From Burkholderiaceae bacterium (GTDB lineage: Bacteria; Pseudomonadota; Gammaproteobacteria; Burkholderiales; Burkholderiaceae_E): DNA of 64,000 nucleotides. A program made the position numbers and the translations under genes. Of this stretch, positions 15,213 to 24,470 are shown piece by piece (the stretch's first letter is position 1; every line of letters starts with the position of its first letter). Under the pieces are notes generated by a model, which did no database searches, was not told the DNA's origin, and saw nothing but the letters and a program-made list of their open reading frames with translations. Location: contig JAJPES010000064.1 in NCBI GenBank assembly GCA_021166725.1, positions 1 to 64,000 on the forward strand, read 5' to 3'.

Positions 15213-17360
15213 GTGGAAATCTCCTTCAGCAACGAGATCCGCTCGCTCGCGCTCGGCAGCGGCGAAACCTTCCACGGCGAAGGCATTCTCGCCGTGACGA
15301 AGGCGCTGCTGCAATCGGGCGTCACCTATGTCGGCGGCTACCAGGGCGCGCCGATTTCGCATCTGCTCGACGTCATGGTGCAGGCGCGCGACTACATGGA
15401 CGAACTCGGCGTGCACGTCGAGGCCTGCACGAACGAGGCTTCGGCTGCGGCGATGCTCGGCGCCTCGATCATGTACCCGGTGCGCGGCGCCGTCACCTGG
15501 AAATCGGTGGTCGGCACCAACGTCGCTTCCGACGCGCTGTCGAACCTCGCCTCGCCGGGCGTCATGGGCGGTGCGCTGATCGTCGTCGGCGAAGACTACG
15601 GGGAGGGTGCGAGCATCATCCAGGAGCGTACGCACGCCTTCGCGATGAAGTCCGGAATGTGGCTGCTCGATCCGCGGCCGAACCTGCCGACCATCGTCAA
15701 GATGGTCGAGCACGGCTTCGAACTCTCCGAGGCATCGAACACGCCGGTGATGCTGCAGCTGCGGATCCGCGCCTGCCACGTGCGCGGCAGTTTCGTCTGC
15801 AAGGACAACCGCAAGCCGCGGATCTCCACGCGCGAACTGCAGAAGGAGCCGGCGAACTTCGACTACTCGCGGCTGTCGCACCCGCCCGTCACCTTCCAGC
15901 ACGAGAAGCTCAAGCACGAAGTGCGTATGCCGGCGGCGCGCCGCTACGTCGTCGATGCGGCGCTCAACGAGATCTTCGAGGGCGCGCACGACTCGCTGGG
16001 CATCGTCGTGCAGGGCGGGCTGTACAACAACCTGATCCGTGCGCTGCAGACACTCGGCCTGGCCGACGCGTACGGCAAGACACAGATCCCGATCCTGAAC
16101 CTGAACGTCGTCTATCCGCTCGTCCCCGAGCAGATCACGCAGTTCTTCGCCGGAAAGCGCGCCGTGCTGCTCGTCGAGGAAGGCCAGCCCGACTTCCTCG
16201 AGCAGGAGGTGAGCGCGATCCTGCGTCGCGCCGATCTGCAGACGAAGCTGCACGGGAAAGACCTGCTGTCGATGAGCGGCGAATACTCGGCAGAGCTGAT
16301 CCTGAAGGGGCTGACGCATTTCCTCGCGCAGCACGCTCCCGAGCTGCCGCGCGGCGGCGCCGACGAACTGCTGCGCGAGGTCGAACTGCTGCGCGAACAG
16401 GCCACCGAGGAGTTCAAGGGGCTGCTGCCCGGTCGGCCGCCGAACTTCTGCACCGGGTGCCCCGAACGTCCGGTGTTCTCGGCGTTGAAGCTCGTCGAGC
16501 AGGAGATCGGCAAGCTGCACGTATCCACCGACATCGGTTGCCACTCGTTCGCCACCTTCGCGCCCTTCTCGTTCGGCAACTCGATCCTCGGCTACGGAAT
16601 GAGCCTGGCGAGCAGTGCGGGCGTGAAGAACTTCCTCGCGACGCGGCCGATCGCGATCATGGGCGACGGCGGCTTCTGGCACAACGGGCTGATCTCGGGC
16701 GTTTCGTCGGCGCTGCTGAACAAGGGCGACGGCGTGCTCGTCATCATGAAGAACGGCTACACGTCCGCCACCGGCACGCAGGAGGTCATCTCCACGCCCA
16801 CGTCGGAGGCGCGCCGCGTGGCCGAAGGCACGAGCGCCACGCCCACCGAGGTGACGATCGAGAGCACGCTGAAGGGCATGGGCGTGAAGTGGCTGCGCAC
16901 CGTCGACAACTACAAGGTCGGCAAGGTGAAGAAAACGCTGAAGGAGGCGCTGACCTCGTCCTACGACGGGCTGAAAGTGATCATCGCCGACGGCGAGTGC
17001 CAACTCGAGCGCCAGCGTCGCATCAAGCCGCTGCGCGCGAAGATGCTCGCCGAGGGCAGGCGCGTCGTGCGCACGCGCTTCGGCGTCGACGAGGACACCT
17101 GCACGGGCGACCACTCGTGCATTCGCCTCTCGGGCTGCCCGACGCTCACCGTGAAGACACCCACCGACCCGCTGAAGGTCGATCCGGTCGCGCACGTGAC
17201 GAACGACTGCGTCGGCTGCGGGCTGTGTGGCGAGGTTGCGCACGCGGCCACGCTGTGCCCGTCGTTCTGGCGCGCCGAGATCATCTCGAACCCCAGCCGC
17301 TGGGATCGCTTCGTCGCGCGCATGCGGCGGGCGATCATCGGTCCGCTGCAACCGGCCTGA
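15213..17360 (+). CDS. iorA: Indolepyruvate/arylpyruvate:ferredoxin oxidoreductase, alpha subunit
   Basis: This is the catalytic subunit (715 aa) of an arylpyruvate:ferredoxin oxidoreductase. It would convert indolepyruvate or phenylpyruvate to the aryl-acetyl-CoA while reducing ferredoxin. Domains in order are the pyrimidine-binding domain (GGYQGAPISHLLDV near residue 40), the transketolase-C-like middle, the TPP-binding core (FCTGCPERPVF, then IGCHSFATF and IMGDGGFWHNGL) and a C-terminal ferredoxin-like region with CTGDHSCIRLSGCP and CVGCGLCGEVAHAATLCP. The GTG at 15213 has GGGAG eight bases upstream. iorB follows after four bases. In an aromatic degrader it probably channels phenylalanine-derived phenylpyruvate into phenylacetyl-CoA and supplies reduced ferredoxin. 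Confidence 0.9.
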   Translation: MEISFSNEIRSLALGSGETFHGEGILAVTKALLQSGVTYVGGYQGAPISHLLDVMVQARDYMDELGVHVEACTNEASAAAMLGASIMYPVRGAVTWKSVVGTNVASDALSNLASPGVMGGALIVVGEDYGEGASIIQERTHAFAMKSGMWLLDPRPNLPTIVKMVEHGFELSEASNTPVMLQLRIRACHVRGSFVCKDNRKPRISTRELQKEPANFDYSRLSHPPVTFQHEKLKHEVRMPAARRYVVDAALNEIFEGAHDSLGIVVQGGLYNNLIRALQTLGLADAYGKTQIPILNLNVVYPLVPEQITQFFAGKRAVLLVEEGQPDFLEQEVSAILRRADLQTKLHGKDLLSMSGEYSAELILKGLTHFLAQHAPELPRGGADELLREVELLREQATEEFKGLLPGRPPNFCTGCPERPVFSALKLVEQEIGKLHVSTDIGCHSFATFAPFSFGNSILGYGMSLASSAGVKNFLATRPIAIMGDGGFWHNGLISGVSSALLNKGDGVLVIMKNGYTSATGTQEVISTPTSEARRVAEGTSATPTEVTIESTLKGMGVKWLRTVDNYKVGKVKKTLKEALTSSYDGLKVIIADGECQLERQRRIKPLRAKMLAEGRRVVRTRFGVDEDTCTGDHSCIRLSGCPTLTVKTPTDPLKVDPVAHVTNDCVGCGLCGEVAHAATLCPSFWRAEIISNPSRWDRFVARMRRAIIGPLQPA

Positions 17361-17364
17361 AGCA

Positions 17365-18957
17365 ATGAACGAGAACCGCCCTCTCACGATCCTGATCGCC
17401 GCGCTCGGCGGCGAAGGCGGCGGCGTGCTGAACGACTGGATCGTTGCCTGCGCACTCGACCAGGGCCTGCCCGTGCAGGCCACGTCGGTGCCCGGCGTTG
17501 CGCAGCGCACCGGCTCCACCAGCTACTACGTCGAGATGATGCGCGCGCCGGCCCCCGACGGCGCACAACCGGTCTTCGCGCTCAGCCCGATGCCCGGCGG
17601 CGTCGACGTCGTCGTTGCCAGTGAACTGCTCGAGGCGGCACGCACGATCGAGCGCGGCTTCGTGCATCCGAAGCGCACGACGCTGATCTCGTCGTCGAGC
17701 CGCGTCTACACCACGCAGGAAAAAATGCAGATGGGCGACGGTCGCTTCGACGAGTCGCTCGCGCACGCCGCGGCGCGGCGCCTGTCGGCGAAGTACCTGA
17801 CGCTCGACATGGCGGCGCTGGCCGCCGAGCACCGCACGGTGATCAGCGCCGTGATGTTCGGCGCCCTGGCGGGTTCCGGTGTGCTGCCGTGGTCGCGCGA
17901 GGTCTGCGAACGGATCATCCGCGCCGGCGGCGTCGGCGTCGCAACGAGCCTGGCCGGTTTCGGTGCCGCCCATGATGCGGTCGCCACCGGCGCAGCGCAC
18001 GAGGCTTTCGCCGCGGCGCAGCCCGCCGGGCGGGCCGCGCCGGAGATGTGGGCGCCGCTGCTGGCGACGCTCCCCGCGGCAATGCGCGAGAACGCCGCGC
18101 ACGGCGTCGTGCGCGTGCTCGACTACCAGGACGCGGCCTATGCGCGCCAGTACGTCGATCGCCTGCAGCGCCTGGTGGCCGCTGCCGGCGACGCGCAGGG
18201 CCAGCCGACGGTCGCGCAGGCGCTCGCCGAAGCGACTCGCTATCTCGCGCTGTGGATGAGCTACGAGGACGTCATTCGCGTTGCCGACCTGAAGTCGCGC
18301 CGCAGCCGCGTCGAACGCATCCGCAGCGAAGCGCGCGCGCGCGACGGCGAAATCGTGCGCATCGTCGAGTACTTCAAGCCCGGCGTCGACGAACTCGCGT
18401 CGGTGCTGCCCGGCGCGCTGGGCAAGCGGCTGCGCGACTGGGCCGTGAAGAACAACAAGCTCGACACGCTGAACCGCGGCATGCACCTGCCGAGCACGCA
18501 CCTCACCGGGTTCCTGATGCTGCGTACGCTCGCGAAGATGCGGCGGATGCGCCGCGGGTCGCTGCGCTTTCGCGAGGAGCAGGAAGCCATCGAGCGCTGG
18601 CTTGCCGCACTCGAGAAGATGCTGCCGCTGTCGCCGGTGTTCGCCGCCGCGCTCGCCGAAGTGCCGCACGTGCTCAAGGGCTATGGCGACACGCATCGCC
18701 GCGGGCGCGCGAGCTTCACGCGCATCTTCGACACGCTCGTGGTTCGCGCGCTGCAGTCGGCCACGCCGCCCGACGCGGACGCCGCGCAGGAGTTGCGCGG
18801 CGCAATCGCCGCGGCGCTGGCCGAGCCCGAAGGACGCGAACTCGAGAAGACTCTCGAGCAGGCGGGCATCGTACCGCTGCCTCCGGTGGCCAAGCCGATC
18901 GTGTGGATGAAGAAACCGCGAACGCCGCAAACGAAGGACGCAATGCTTACGCGTTGA
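17365..18957 (+). CDS. iorB: Indolepyruvate oxidoreductase beta subunit with long C-terminal extension
   Basis: This is the partner of IorA (530 aa). The first 200 residues form the gamma/beta-type domain of the 2-oxoacid:ferredoxin family (ILIAALGGEGGGVLNDWIV, VPGVAQRTGSTSYYVE, SAVMFGALAGSGVLPWSRE). The remaining 330 residues are a helical, Arg-rich extension found in the long proteobacterial form (DUF6537-like), so the protein is more than twice the length of archaeal IorB. The ATG at 17365 lies four bases after iorA and begins the recognised domain; longer upstream frames are antisense-like. A strong terminator follows directly, so iorAB is a two-gene operon. Confidence 0.86.
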   Translation: MNENRPLTILIAALGGEGGGVLNDWIVACALDQGLPVQATSVPGVAQRTGSTSYYVEMMRAPAPDGAQPVFALSPMPGGVDVVVASELLEAARTIERGFVHPKRTTLISSSSRVYTTQEKMQMGDGRFDESLAHAAARRLSAKYLTLDMAALAAEHRTVISAVMFGALAGSGVLPWSREVCERIIRAGGVGVATSLAGFGAAHDAVATGAAHEAFAAAQPAGRAAPEMWAPLLATLPAAMRENAAHGVVRVLDYQDAAYARQYVDRLQRLVAAAGDAQGQPTVAQALAEATRYLALWMSYEDVIRVADLKSRRSRVERIRSEARARDGEIVRIVEYFKPGVDELASVLPGALGKRLRDWAVKNNKLDTLNRGMHLPSTHLTGFLMLRTLAKMRRMRRGSLRFREEQEAIERWLAALEKMLPLSPVFAAALAEVPHVLKGYGDTHRRGRASFTRIFDTLVVRALQSATPPDADAAQELRGAIAAALAEPEGRELEKTLEQAGIVPLPPVAKPIVWMKKPRTPQTKDAMLTR

Positions 18958-18972
18958 CGCCGAACGCTCGGT

Positions 18973-19010
18973 AAAAACCCCGATTCGATTTTCGAACCGG
19001 GGTTTTTTTT
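18973..19010 (+). terminator. Rho-independent terminator of iorAB
   Basis: ACCCCG-A-TTCGA and TCGAA-C-CGGGGT pair around a three-base TTT loop with one mismatch, followed by eight T residues (to 19010). It lies 15 bases after the iorB stop. This is the clearest factor-independent terminator in the window. Confidence 0.92.
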
Positions 19011-19078
19011 CGCTCGGACAGGAACACGATGTGCTGCCCTTCGAGAGTTACCTCTCGAAGGATGCGGAGCTTCCGGTC

Positions 19079-20866
19079 ATGAGCGACAACGTCAGCGACT
19101 TCTTCGTACAGCGGCTCTACGACTGGGGCGTGCGTCGCATCTTCGGCTACCCCGGGGACGGCATCAACGGCGTGCTCGGGGCGCTGCAACGCGCCGAGGG
19201 CAAGATCGATTTCGTGCAGGCACGCCACGAGGAGATGGCGGCCTTCATGGCATCGGCGCATGCAAAGTTTACGGGCGAACTCGGCGTGTGCCTCGCAACG
19301 AGCGGACCAGGCGCCTCGCACCTGATCACCGGCCTGTACGACGCGATGCTCGATCACATGCCCGTGCTCGCCATCACCGGCCAGGCGCCGCGCACCGCGC
19401 GCGGCGGGCACTTCCAGCAGGAAATGAACCTGGTCCGGATGTTCTCCGACGTGGCCTCCTTCGTGCAGGAAGCCGAAACGTCCTCGCAAGTGCGCCTGCT
19501 GGTCGATCGCGGCATGCGCATCGCGAAGGCCGACAACGCTGTCGCCGTACTCGTTCTGCCGAAGGACCTGCAGGAGGAGGACTACGAAGCACCGACGCGC
19601 ACGCATGGGTCGTTGCCCACCGGCATCGGCTACGCGCGGCCCGTCGTGGTTCCCGCGCCGGCGGACCTGCAGCGAGCCGCGGAAGTACTGAACGCCGGCA
19701 GCAAGGTCGCGATCCTGCTCGGCGCCGGCGCACTGCAGGCGACCGACGAAGTGATCGCCGTCGCCGACAAGTTGCAGGCCGGCGCGGCGAAAGCGCTGCT
19801 CGGCAAGGCCGCTCTCCCCGACGAGCTGTCGTGGGTCACCGGCTCGATCGGGCTGCTCGGCACCAGGCCGAGCTACGAGCTGATGATGGAGTGCGACACC
19901 TTGCTGATGATCGGTTCGGGCTTTCCGTACTCCGAGTTCCTGCCGAAGGAAGGCAATGCGCGCGGCGTGCAGATCGACATCGATCCGTCGATGCTGAGCC
20001 TGCGTTTCCCGATGGAGGTCAACCTGCAGGGCGACGCGGCGGCGACGCTGCGCGCGCTGCTGCCGCTCGTCGAGCAGAAGACCGAAGGCTCCTGGCGCAA
20101 GGACATCGAACGAAACGTCGCCGACTGGTGGGAAACACTCGAAGAGCGCGCGCTGGCCGACGCGAATCCGGTCAACCCGCAGCGCATCGCGTGGGAGCTC
20201 TCACCACGACTGCCCGAGCGCGCGATCGTCACCTCGGATTCCGGTTCATGCGCGAACTGGTACGCGCGCGACCTGAAGATACGCCGCGGAATGATGTGCT
20301 CGCTCTCCGGCGGTCTCGCATCGATGGGCGCCGCCGTGCCCTATGCGATCGCCGCGAAATTCGCCCACCCCGACCGTCCGGTGATCACGCTCGTGGGCGA
20401 CGGCGCCATGCAGATGAACAACATGGCGGAGCTGATCACGGTTGCCAAGTACTGGAAGCGCTGGAGCAACCGCACGTGGATCTGCTGCGTGCTCAACAAC
20501 GAGGACCTGAACCAGGTCACCTGGGAGCAGCGCGTGATGGAAGGCGACCCGAAATTCGTCGCCACGCAACGCATCCCCGACGTGCCCTATCACCGCTTCG
20601 CCGAACTGATCGGCCTGAAGGGCATCTTCGTCGACGACCCGCAGCGAATGGGCCCGGCCTGGGAAGAAGCCCTGTCGGCCGACCGGCCGGTGGTGCTCGA
20701 GGTGAAGACCGATCCCGAAGTGCCGCCCCTGCCCCCGCACATCTCGCTCGAACAGGCGAAGAACTTCATGTCGACGATGTTCCGGGGCGATCCCGACCAG
20801 GCCGGCATGTTGATGGGCACGGCGAAACAGGTGCTGTCGGCGATCGTGCCCGGCCACAAGGAGTGA
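19079..20866 (+). CDS. TPP-dependent pyruvate oxidase / acetolactate-synthase-like enzyme
   Basis: This thiamine-diphosphate enzyme (595 aa) has the full pyruvate oxidase/acetolactate synthase layout. The N-terminal domain has FGYPGDGINGVLGAL and the catalytic glutamate in ARHEEMAAFMASAHAKF, with ATSGPGASHLITGLYDA. A central Rossmann-like domain follows. The C-terminal TPP domain has LVGDGAMQMNNMAEL and a conserved CVLNNEDLN. The ATG at 19079 has GGAG nine bases upstream; a GTG 48 bases earlier is possible. It lacks an obvious C-terminal lipid-binding helix such as that of E. coli PoxB. It is six bases before the FAD/Fe-S gene, and the two are probably an operon for 2-oxoacid/hydroxyacid oxidation. 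Exact reaction unknown. Confidence 0.84.
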   Translation: MSDNVSDFFVQRLYDWGVRRIFGYPGDGINGVLGALQRAEGKIDFVQARHEEMAAFMASAHAKFTGELGVCLATSGPGASHLITGLYDAMLDHMPVLAITGQAPRTARGGHFQQEMNLVRMFSDVASFVQEAETSSQVRLLVDRGMRIAKADNAVAVLVLPKDLQEEDYEAPTRTHGSLPTGIGYARPVVVPAPADLQRAAEVLNAGSKVAILLGAGALQATDEVIAVADKLQAGAAKALLGKAALPDELSWVTGSIGLLGTRPSYELMMECDTLLMIGSGFPYSEFLPKEGNARGVQIDIDPSMLSLRFPMEVNLQGDAAATLRALLPLVEQKTEGSWRKDIERNVADWWETLEERALADANPVNPQRIAWELSPRLPERAIVTSDSGSCANWYARDLKIRRGMMCSLSGGLASMGAAVPYAIAAKFAHPDRPVITLVGDGAMQMNNMAELITVAKYWKRWSNRTWICCVLNNEDLNQVTWEQRVMEGDPKFVATQRIPDVPYHRFAELIGLKGIFVDDPQRMGPAWEEALSADRPVVLEVKTDPEVPPLPPHISLEQAKNFMSTMFRGDPDQAGMLMGTAKQVLSAIVPGHKE

Positions 20867-20872
20867 GAAGCC

Positions 20873-23800
20873 GTGGCCGCCACCTTCGACCTGCACCCCG
20901 GCCGGGCGATCGGGCGCGCGCCCGACGGACGCATCGACCGCGACACCGCTCTAACGCCCGGTCTCGATCGCGGCCGGCTCGCCGACGAACTGCGCGCTGC
21001 GGTCGAAGGCGAAGTCCGCTTCGACCCCGGCAGCCGCGCGCTGTACGCCACCGACGCATCCAACTACCGGCAGGTTCCGATCGGCGTCGTCGTTCCGAAG
21101 ACACGCGACGACGTGATCCGCGCGGTGCAGGTTTGCCGCCGGCACGACGTTCCGTTGCTCTCGCGCGGAGGCGGGACGAGCCTTGCCGGCGAAACCTGCA
21201 ACGTCGCGGTGGTGCTCGACTTCTCGAAGCACCTCAATCGGGTGCTCGAGATCGACCCGCAGCGGCGCAGCGCGAGAGTCGAGCCGGGATGCATCCTCGA
21301 TGACCTGCGGCGGGCTGCCGGCGAGCACGGCCTGACCTTCGGACCCGACCCCGCCACGCACGATCACAACACGCTGGGCGGAATGATCGGCAACGATTCG
21401 GGCGGCATGCACACGCTGATGAACGGAATCACCGTGCACAACGTCCGCTCGCTCGAGATCCTCACCTACGACGGCCTGCAACTCACCGTCGGCCCGACCG
21501 GCGACGACGAATTGCACGCGATCCTCGACAGCGGCGGACCGCGCACCGCGATCTACCGTCGACTGGATGAATTGCGCCGTCGCTACGGCGACGAGATTCG
21601 CAGGAAATTCCCCGACATTCCGCGCCGCGTGTCCGGCTACGAGAACCTGAACTTCCTCTTTCCGGAGCACGGCTTCGATGTCGCGCGCGCGCTCGTCGGC
21701 ACCGAGGGCACCTGCGTGACGGTGCTCGAGGCGACGCTCGAACTCATCCACGATCCCCGTCATCGCGTGCTGGCGATCGTCGGCTTTCCCGACATCTGCC
21801 ACGCCGCCGACGCCGTACCCCGCGCGCTGGCCCACGGGCCGATCGCCCTCGAGGGCATGGACGATCTGCTGATCGACTTCATGAAGGAGAAGCACCTGCA
21901 CGCGGACGATCTCGACGCGTTGCCGCCGGGCAAGGGCTGGCTCGTCGCCGAATTCGGCGCCGACCGCGACGACGAAGCGGTGTCGAAGGCGCAGGCGCTG
22001 ATGCACGAGTTCGGCAACGACCCCGACGTGCATCCGAAGCTGATCCGCGACAAGGCGCAGCAGGCGCGCATCTGGGAGGTGCGCGACGCATCGCTGGGCG
22101 CCACCGCCTACCTGCCGAACCATCCCGATACCTGGCCCGGCTGGGAAGACAGCGCCGTGCACCGCGACAACCTCGGCGCGTACCTGCGCGACCTGAAGGC
22201 GCTTTTCCACCGCTACGGCTACGACCCGTCGGTCTACGGCCACTTCGGCGACGGACTCGTGCACTGCCGCGTCGCCTTCGACGTGCGCGACGAGCCGGGC
22301 ATCGAGAAGTGGCGCGAGTTCCTCGATAAGGCCGCAGACCTCGTCGTGCGCTACAACGGCTCGCTGTCGGGCGAGCACGGCGACGGCCAGGCGCGCGGCG
22401 CGCTGCTCGAAAAGATGTACGGTCCGCAGGTCGTCGAGGCCTTCCGCGAGTTCAAGGCGATCTGGGATCCGCGCGGCCGTATGAACCCGGGCAAGGTGGT
22501 CGATCCGTTCCCGATCACGTCGAACCTGCGCGTCGGCCCCTCGTGGCGTGCGCCGGCGCTGAAGACGCATTTCCGCTACCCCGCCGATCACGGCAGCTTC
22601 GAGCACGCGGCGCTGCGCTGCGTCGGCGTCGGCGAGTGCCGACGCACCGACAGCGAGAACGGCCAGGTGATGTGCCCCAGCTTCATGGTGACGCGCGAGG
22701 AGAAGTATTCGACGCGCGGGCGCGCCCGGCTGCTGTTCGAGATGCTGCGCGGTGACCCGCTCACCGGCGGCTGGAAGAGCGATGCGGTCGAGGACGCGCT
22801 CGGCCTGTGCCTGGCATGCAAGGGATGCCGGCACGATTGCCCGGTCAACGTCGACATGGCGACCTACAAGGCCGAGTTCCGCTCGCACTACTACGGGGGA
22901 CGAATGCGTCCGCGCGCAGCCTTGTCGATGGGGCTGATCCACTGGTGGTCGCGCCTCGCCTCGCACATGCCCGGTCTCGCGAACTTCGCGACGCAGGCGC
23001 CCGGCGTATCGGCGCTCGTGAAGGCCGCGGGCGGCATTGCGCAGCAACGGAACATGCCTGCCTTTGCCACGCGCACCTTCACACAGTGGTTCAGGGCACG
23101 CGGGCCGGTCAACGTCGACGCACCGCGCGTGCTGCTCTGGCCCGATACCTTCAACGAGCACTTTCGGCCGCAGACGGCGATCGCCGCCACGCGCGTGCTC
23201 GAATCGGCCGGCTTTCACGTGACGATTCCCGATCGCGTGCTGTGCTGCGGGCGCCCGCTCTACGACTGGGGAATGCTCGATACCGCCCGCCGGCTCTGGG
23301 AGCGAACGCTGGCGACGCTGCGCGAGCCGATCGAAGCGCACGTGCCGCTGATCGGTCTCGAGCCTGCGTGCACGGCAGCCTTCCGCGACGAGTTGCTGAA
23401 CTTCTTTCCCGACGATCCGCTCGCGCAGAAACTGAGCCGGCAAAGCACCGATTTCGGCGCTTTCGTCGATGCGCATCCGGATCGCTTCGACCTTCCCAGG
23501 CTCGATCGCAAGGCGCTGGTGCAGATCCACTGCCATCACCATGCGGTGCTCGACCCCGAGGCGGAAAAGCGCGTGCTCGCGCGCATGGGTGTCGAGCACG
23601 AGGTCGTGCCCTCGGGTTGTTGCGGGATGGCCGGCGCCTTCGGATTCGACGCGCGCACCTACGACGTCGGCTTGCGCGCGGGCGAGCGCGTGCTGCTGCC
23701 TGCGGTACGCAAGGCGCCAGGGGACACGCTCGTGCTTGCCGACGGATTCAGCTGCCGCGAGCAGATCGAGCAGGGAACCGGACGCGAGAGCCTGCACATC

Positions 23801-24016
23801 GCGGAAGTCGTCGCGATGGCGCTGGGGCTGGACGATGCACGAGGCGCGGGAGACCGACAGGATCCAGTCGAGGTCAGGCCAGCCCTTTCCGATGCCTGGC
23901 TCCTGCTGCTCGTCGGCGCGGCTTTCGGGACGGCGTTCGCGCTCGGCGCCCGTCGGGCGACTCAGAACCGGATGAGCCGCAGTCCGGTCGCCGGATCCTC
24001 GCGGCGCCTGAGATGA
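20873..24016 (+). CDS. FAD-linked oxidase fused to Fe-S (CCG) domain, D-lactate dehydrogenase-like, with C-terminal membrane helix
   Basis: This 1047-aa fusion joins a GlcD/DLD-like flavoprotein to a GlcF/GlpC-like Fe-S module. The FAD domain has PLLSRGGGTSLAGETCN and THDHNTLGGMIGNDSGG (about residues 95-190). The FAD-oxidase C-terminal domain has YGHFGDGLVHCR and SGEHGDGQARG. One 4Fe-4S motif is CLACKGCRHDCPVNVD, and cysteine-rich CCG segments include CCGRPLYDWG and VPSGCCGMAGAFGF. Near the C-terminus AWLLLLVGAAFGTAFALGA looks like one membrane-spanning helix, unusual for the family, which suggests quinone-linked electron transfer at the membrane. The start is a GTG six bases after the TPP enzyme gene. 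The last 55 bases overlap the convergent DUF296 gene. D-lactate, glycolate or another 2-hydroxyacid is the likely substrate. Confidence 0.87.
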   Translation: MAATFDLHPGRAIGRAPDGRIDRDTALTPGLDRGRLADELRAAVEGEVRFDPGSRALYATDASNYRQVPIGVVVPKTRDDVIRAVQVCRRHDVPLLSRGGGTSLAGETCNVAVVLDFSKHLNRVLEIDPQRRSARVEPGCILDDLRRAAGEHGLTFGPDPATHDHNTLGGMIGNDSGGMHTLMNGITVHNVRSLEILTYDGLQLTVGPTGDDELHAILDSGGPRTAIYRRLDELRRRYGDEIRRKFPDIPRRVSGYENLNFLFPEHGFDVARALVGTEGTCVTVLEATLELIHDPRHRVLAIVGFPDICHAADAVPRALAHGPIALEGMDDLLIDFMKEKHLHADDLDALPPGKGWLVAEFGADRDDEAVSKAQALMHEFGNDPDVHPKLIRDKAQQARIWEVRDASLGATAYLPNHPDTWPGWEDSAVHRDNLGAYLRDLKALFHRYGYDPSVYGHFGDGLVHCRVAFDVRDEPGIEKWREFLDKAADLVVRYNGSLSGEHGDGQARGALLEKMYGPQVVEAFREFKAIWDPRGRMNPGKVVDPFPITSNLRVGPSWRAPALKTHFRYPADHGSFEHAALRCVGVGECRRTDSENGQVMCPSFMVTREEKYSTRGRARLLFEMLRGDPLTGGWKSDAVEDALGLCLACKGCRHDCPVNVDMATYKAEFRSHYYGGRMRPRAALSMGLIHWWSRLASHMPGLANFATQAPGVSALVKAAGGIAQQRNMPAFATRTFTQWFRARGPVNVDAPRVLLWPDTFNEHFRPQTAIAATRVLESAGFHVTIPDRVLCCGRPLYDWGMLDTARRLWERTLATLREPIEAHVPLIGLEPACTAAFRDELLNFFPDDPLAQKLSRQSTDFGAFVDAHPDRFDLPRLDRKALVQIHCHHHAVLDPEAEKRVLARMGVEHEVVPSGCCGMAGAFGFDARTYDVGLRAGERVLLPAVRKAPGDTLVLADGFSCREQIEQGTGRESLHIAEVVAMALGLDDARGAGDRQDPVEVRPALSDAWLLLLVGAAFGTAFALGARRATQNRMSRSPVAGSSRRLR

Positions 24017-24399
24017 GCCGGCGACTCGGTGACCACCACTTCGAGCGTCGGACGCACATGCCCCTTCGCCAGATGCCCCGCGAGCGCGCTGCCGTCGCGT
24101 CGTCCCAGCACGAGGTGGACATGCAGCGCCGGTTCGCCGTGCGCGTCCACGCCGATGTCGCCCACCAGCGAAGCGACCTCGACCTGTTCGTTCACCGGGA
24201 TGTCGACGTAGTCCTTGCGGTCCCAGTCGAAATAGCGAAGCACCGCATCGCTGAACGCGCCGATCGCGGTGATGCCCGCCGCGGAAAGCTTCTCCTGGCG
24301 CGCCAACGTCTTCAGCGACGACATCGCCTCGTCGCCCGTTTCGAGAACGGCGACGAAGACGCGCTGTCCGTCGGATTCGTGCACCTGCCTGCTCATCAT
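23962..24399 (-). CDS. PPC/DUF296 domain protein (PD1-like)
   Basis: This 145-aa protein is a single PPC (DUF296) domain: GQRVFVAVLETGDEAMSSL, LSAAGITAIGAFSDAVLRYFD, then PALHVHLVLGRRDGSALAGHL, where the histidine pair resembles the metal-binding HxH seen in the family. In plants the domain accompanies AT-hooks; bacterial stand-alone members are trimers of uncertain role, some implicated in DNA binding or ligand sensing. ATG at 24399 has GGAG eight bases upstream; another ATG follows directly. Its 3' end overlaps the end of the FAD/Fe-S gene by 55 bases on the opposite strand. Confidence 0.82.
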   Translation of the reverse strand: MMSRQVHESDGQRVFVAVLETGDEAMSSLKTLARQEKLSAAGITAIGAFSDAVLRYFDWDRKDYVDIPVNEQVEVASLVGDIGVDAHGEPALHVHLVLGRRDGSALAGHLAKGHVRPTLEVVVTESPAHLRRREDPATGLRLIRF

Positions 24400-24470
24400 T
24401 TCGCAATCTCCGTTGATGGTTTGCGCGAACGCCTGTGCAGCCCTGAAGCGTCCGATCGCAGCGGGGAAAC

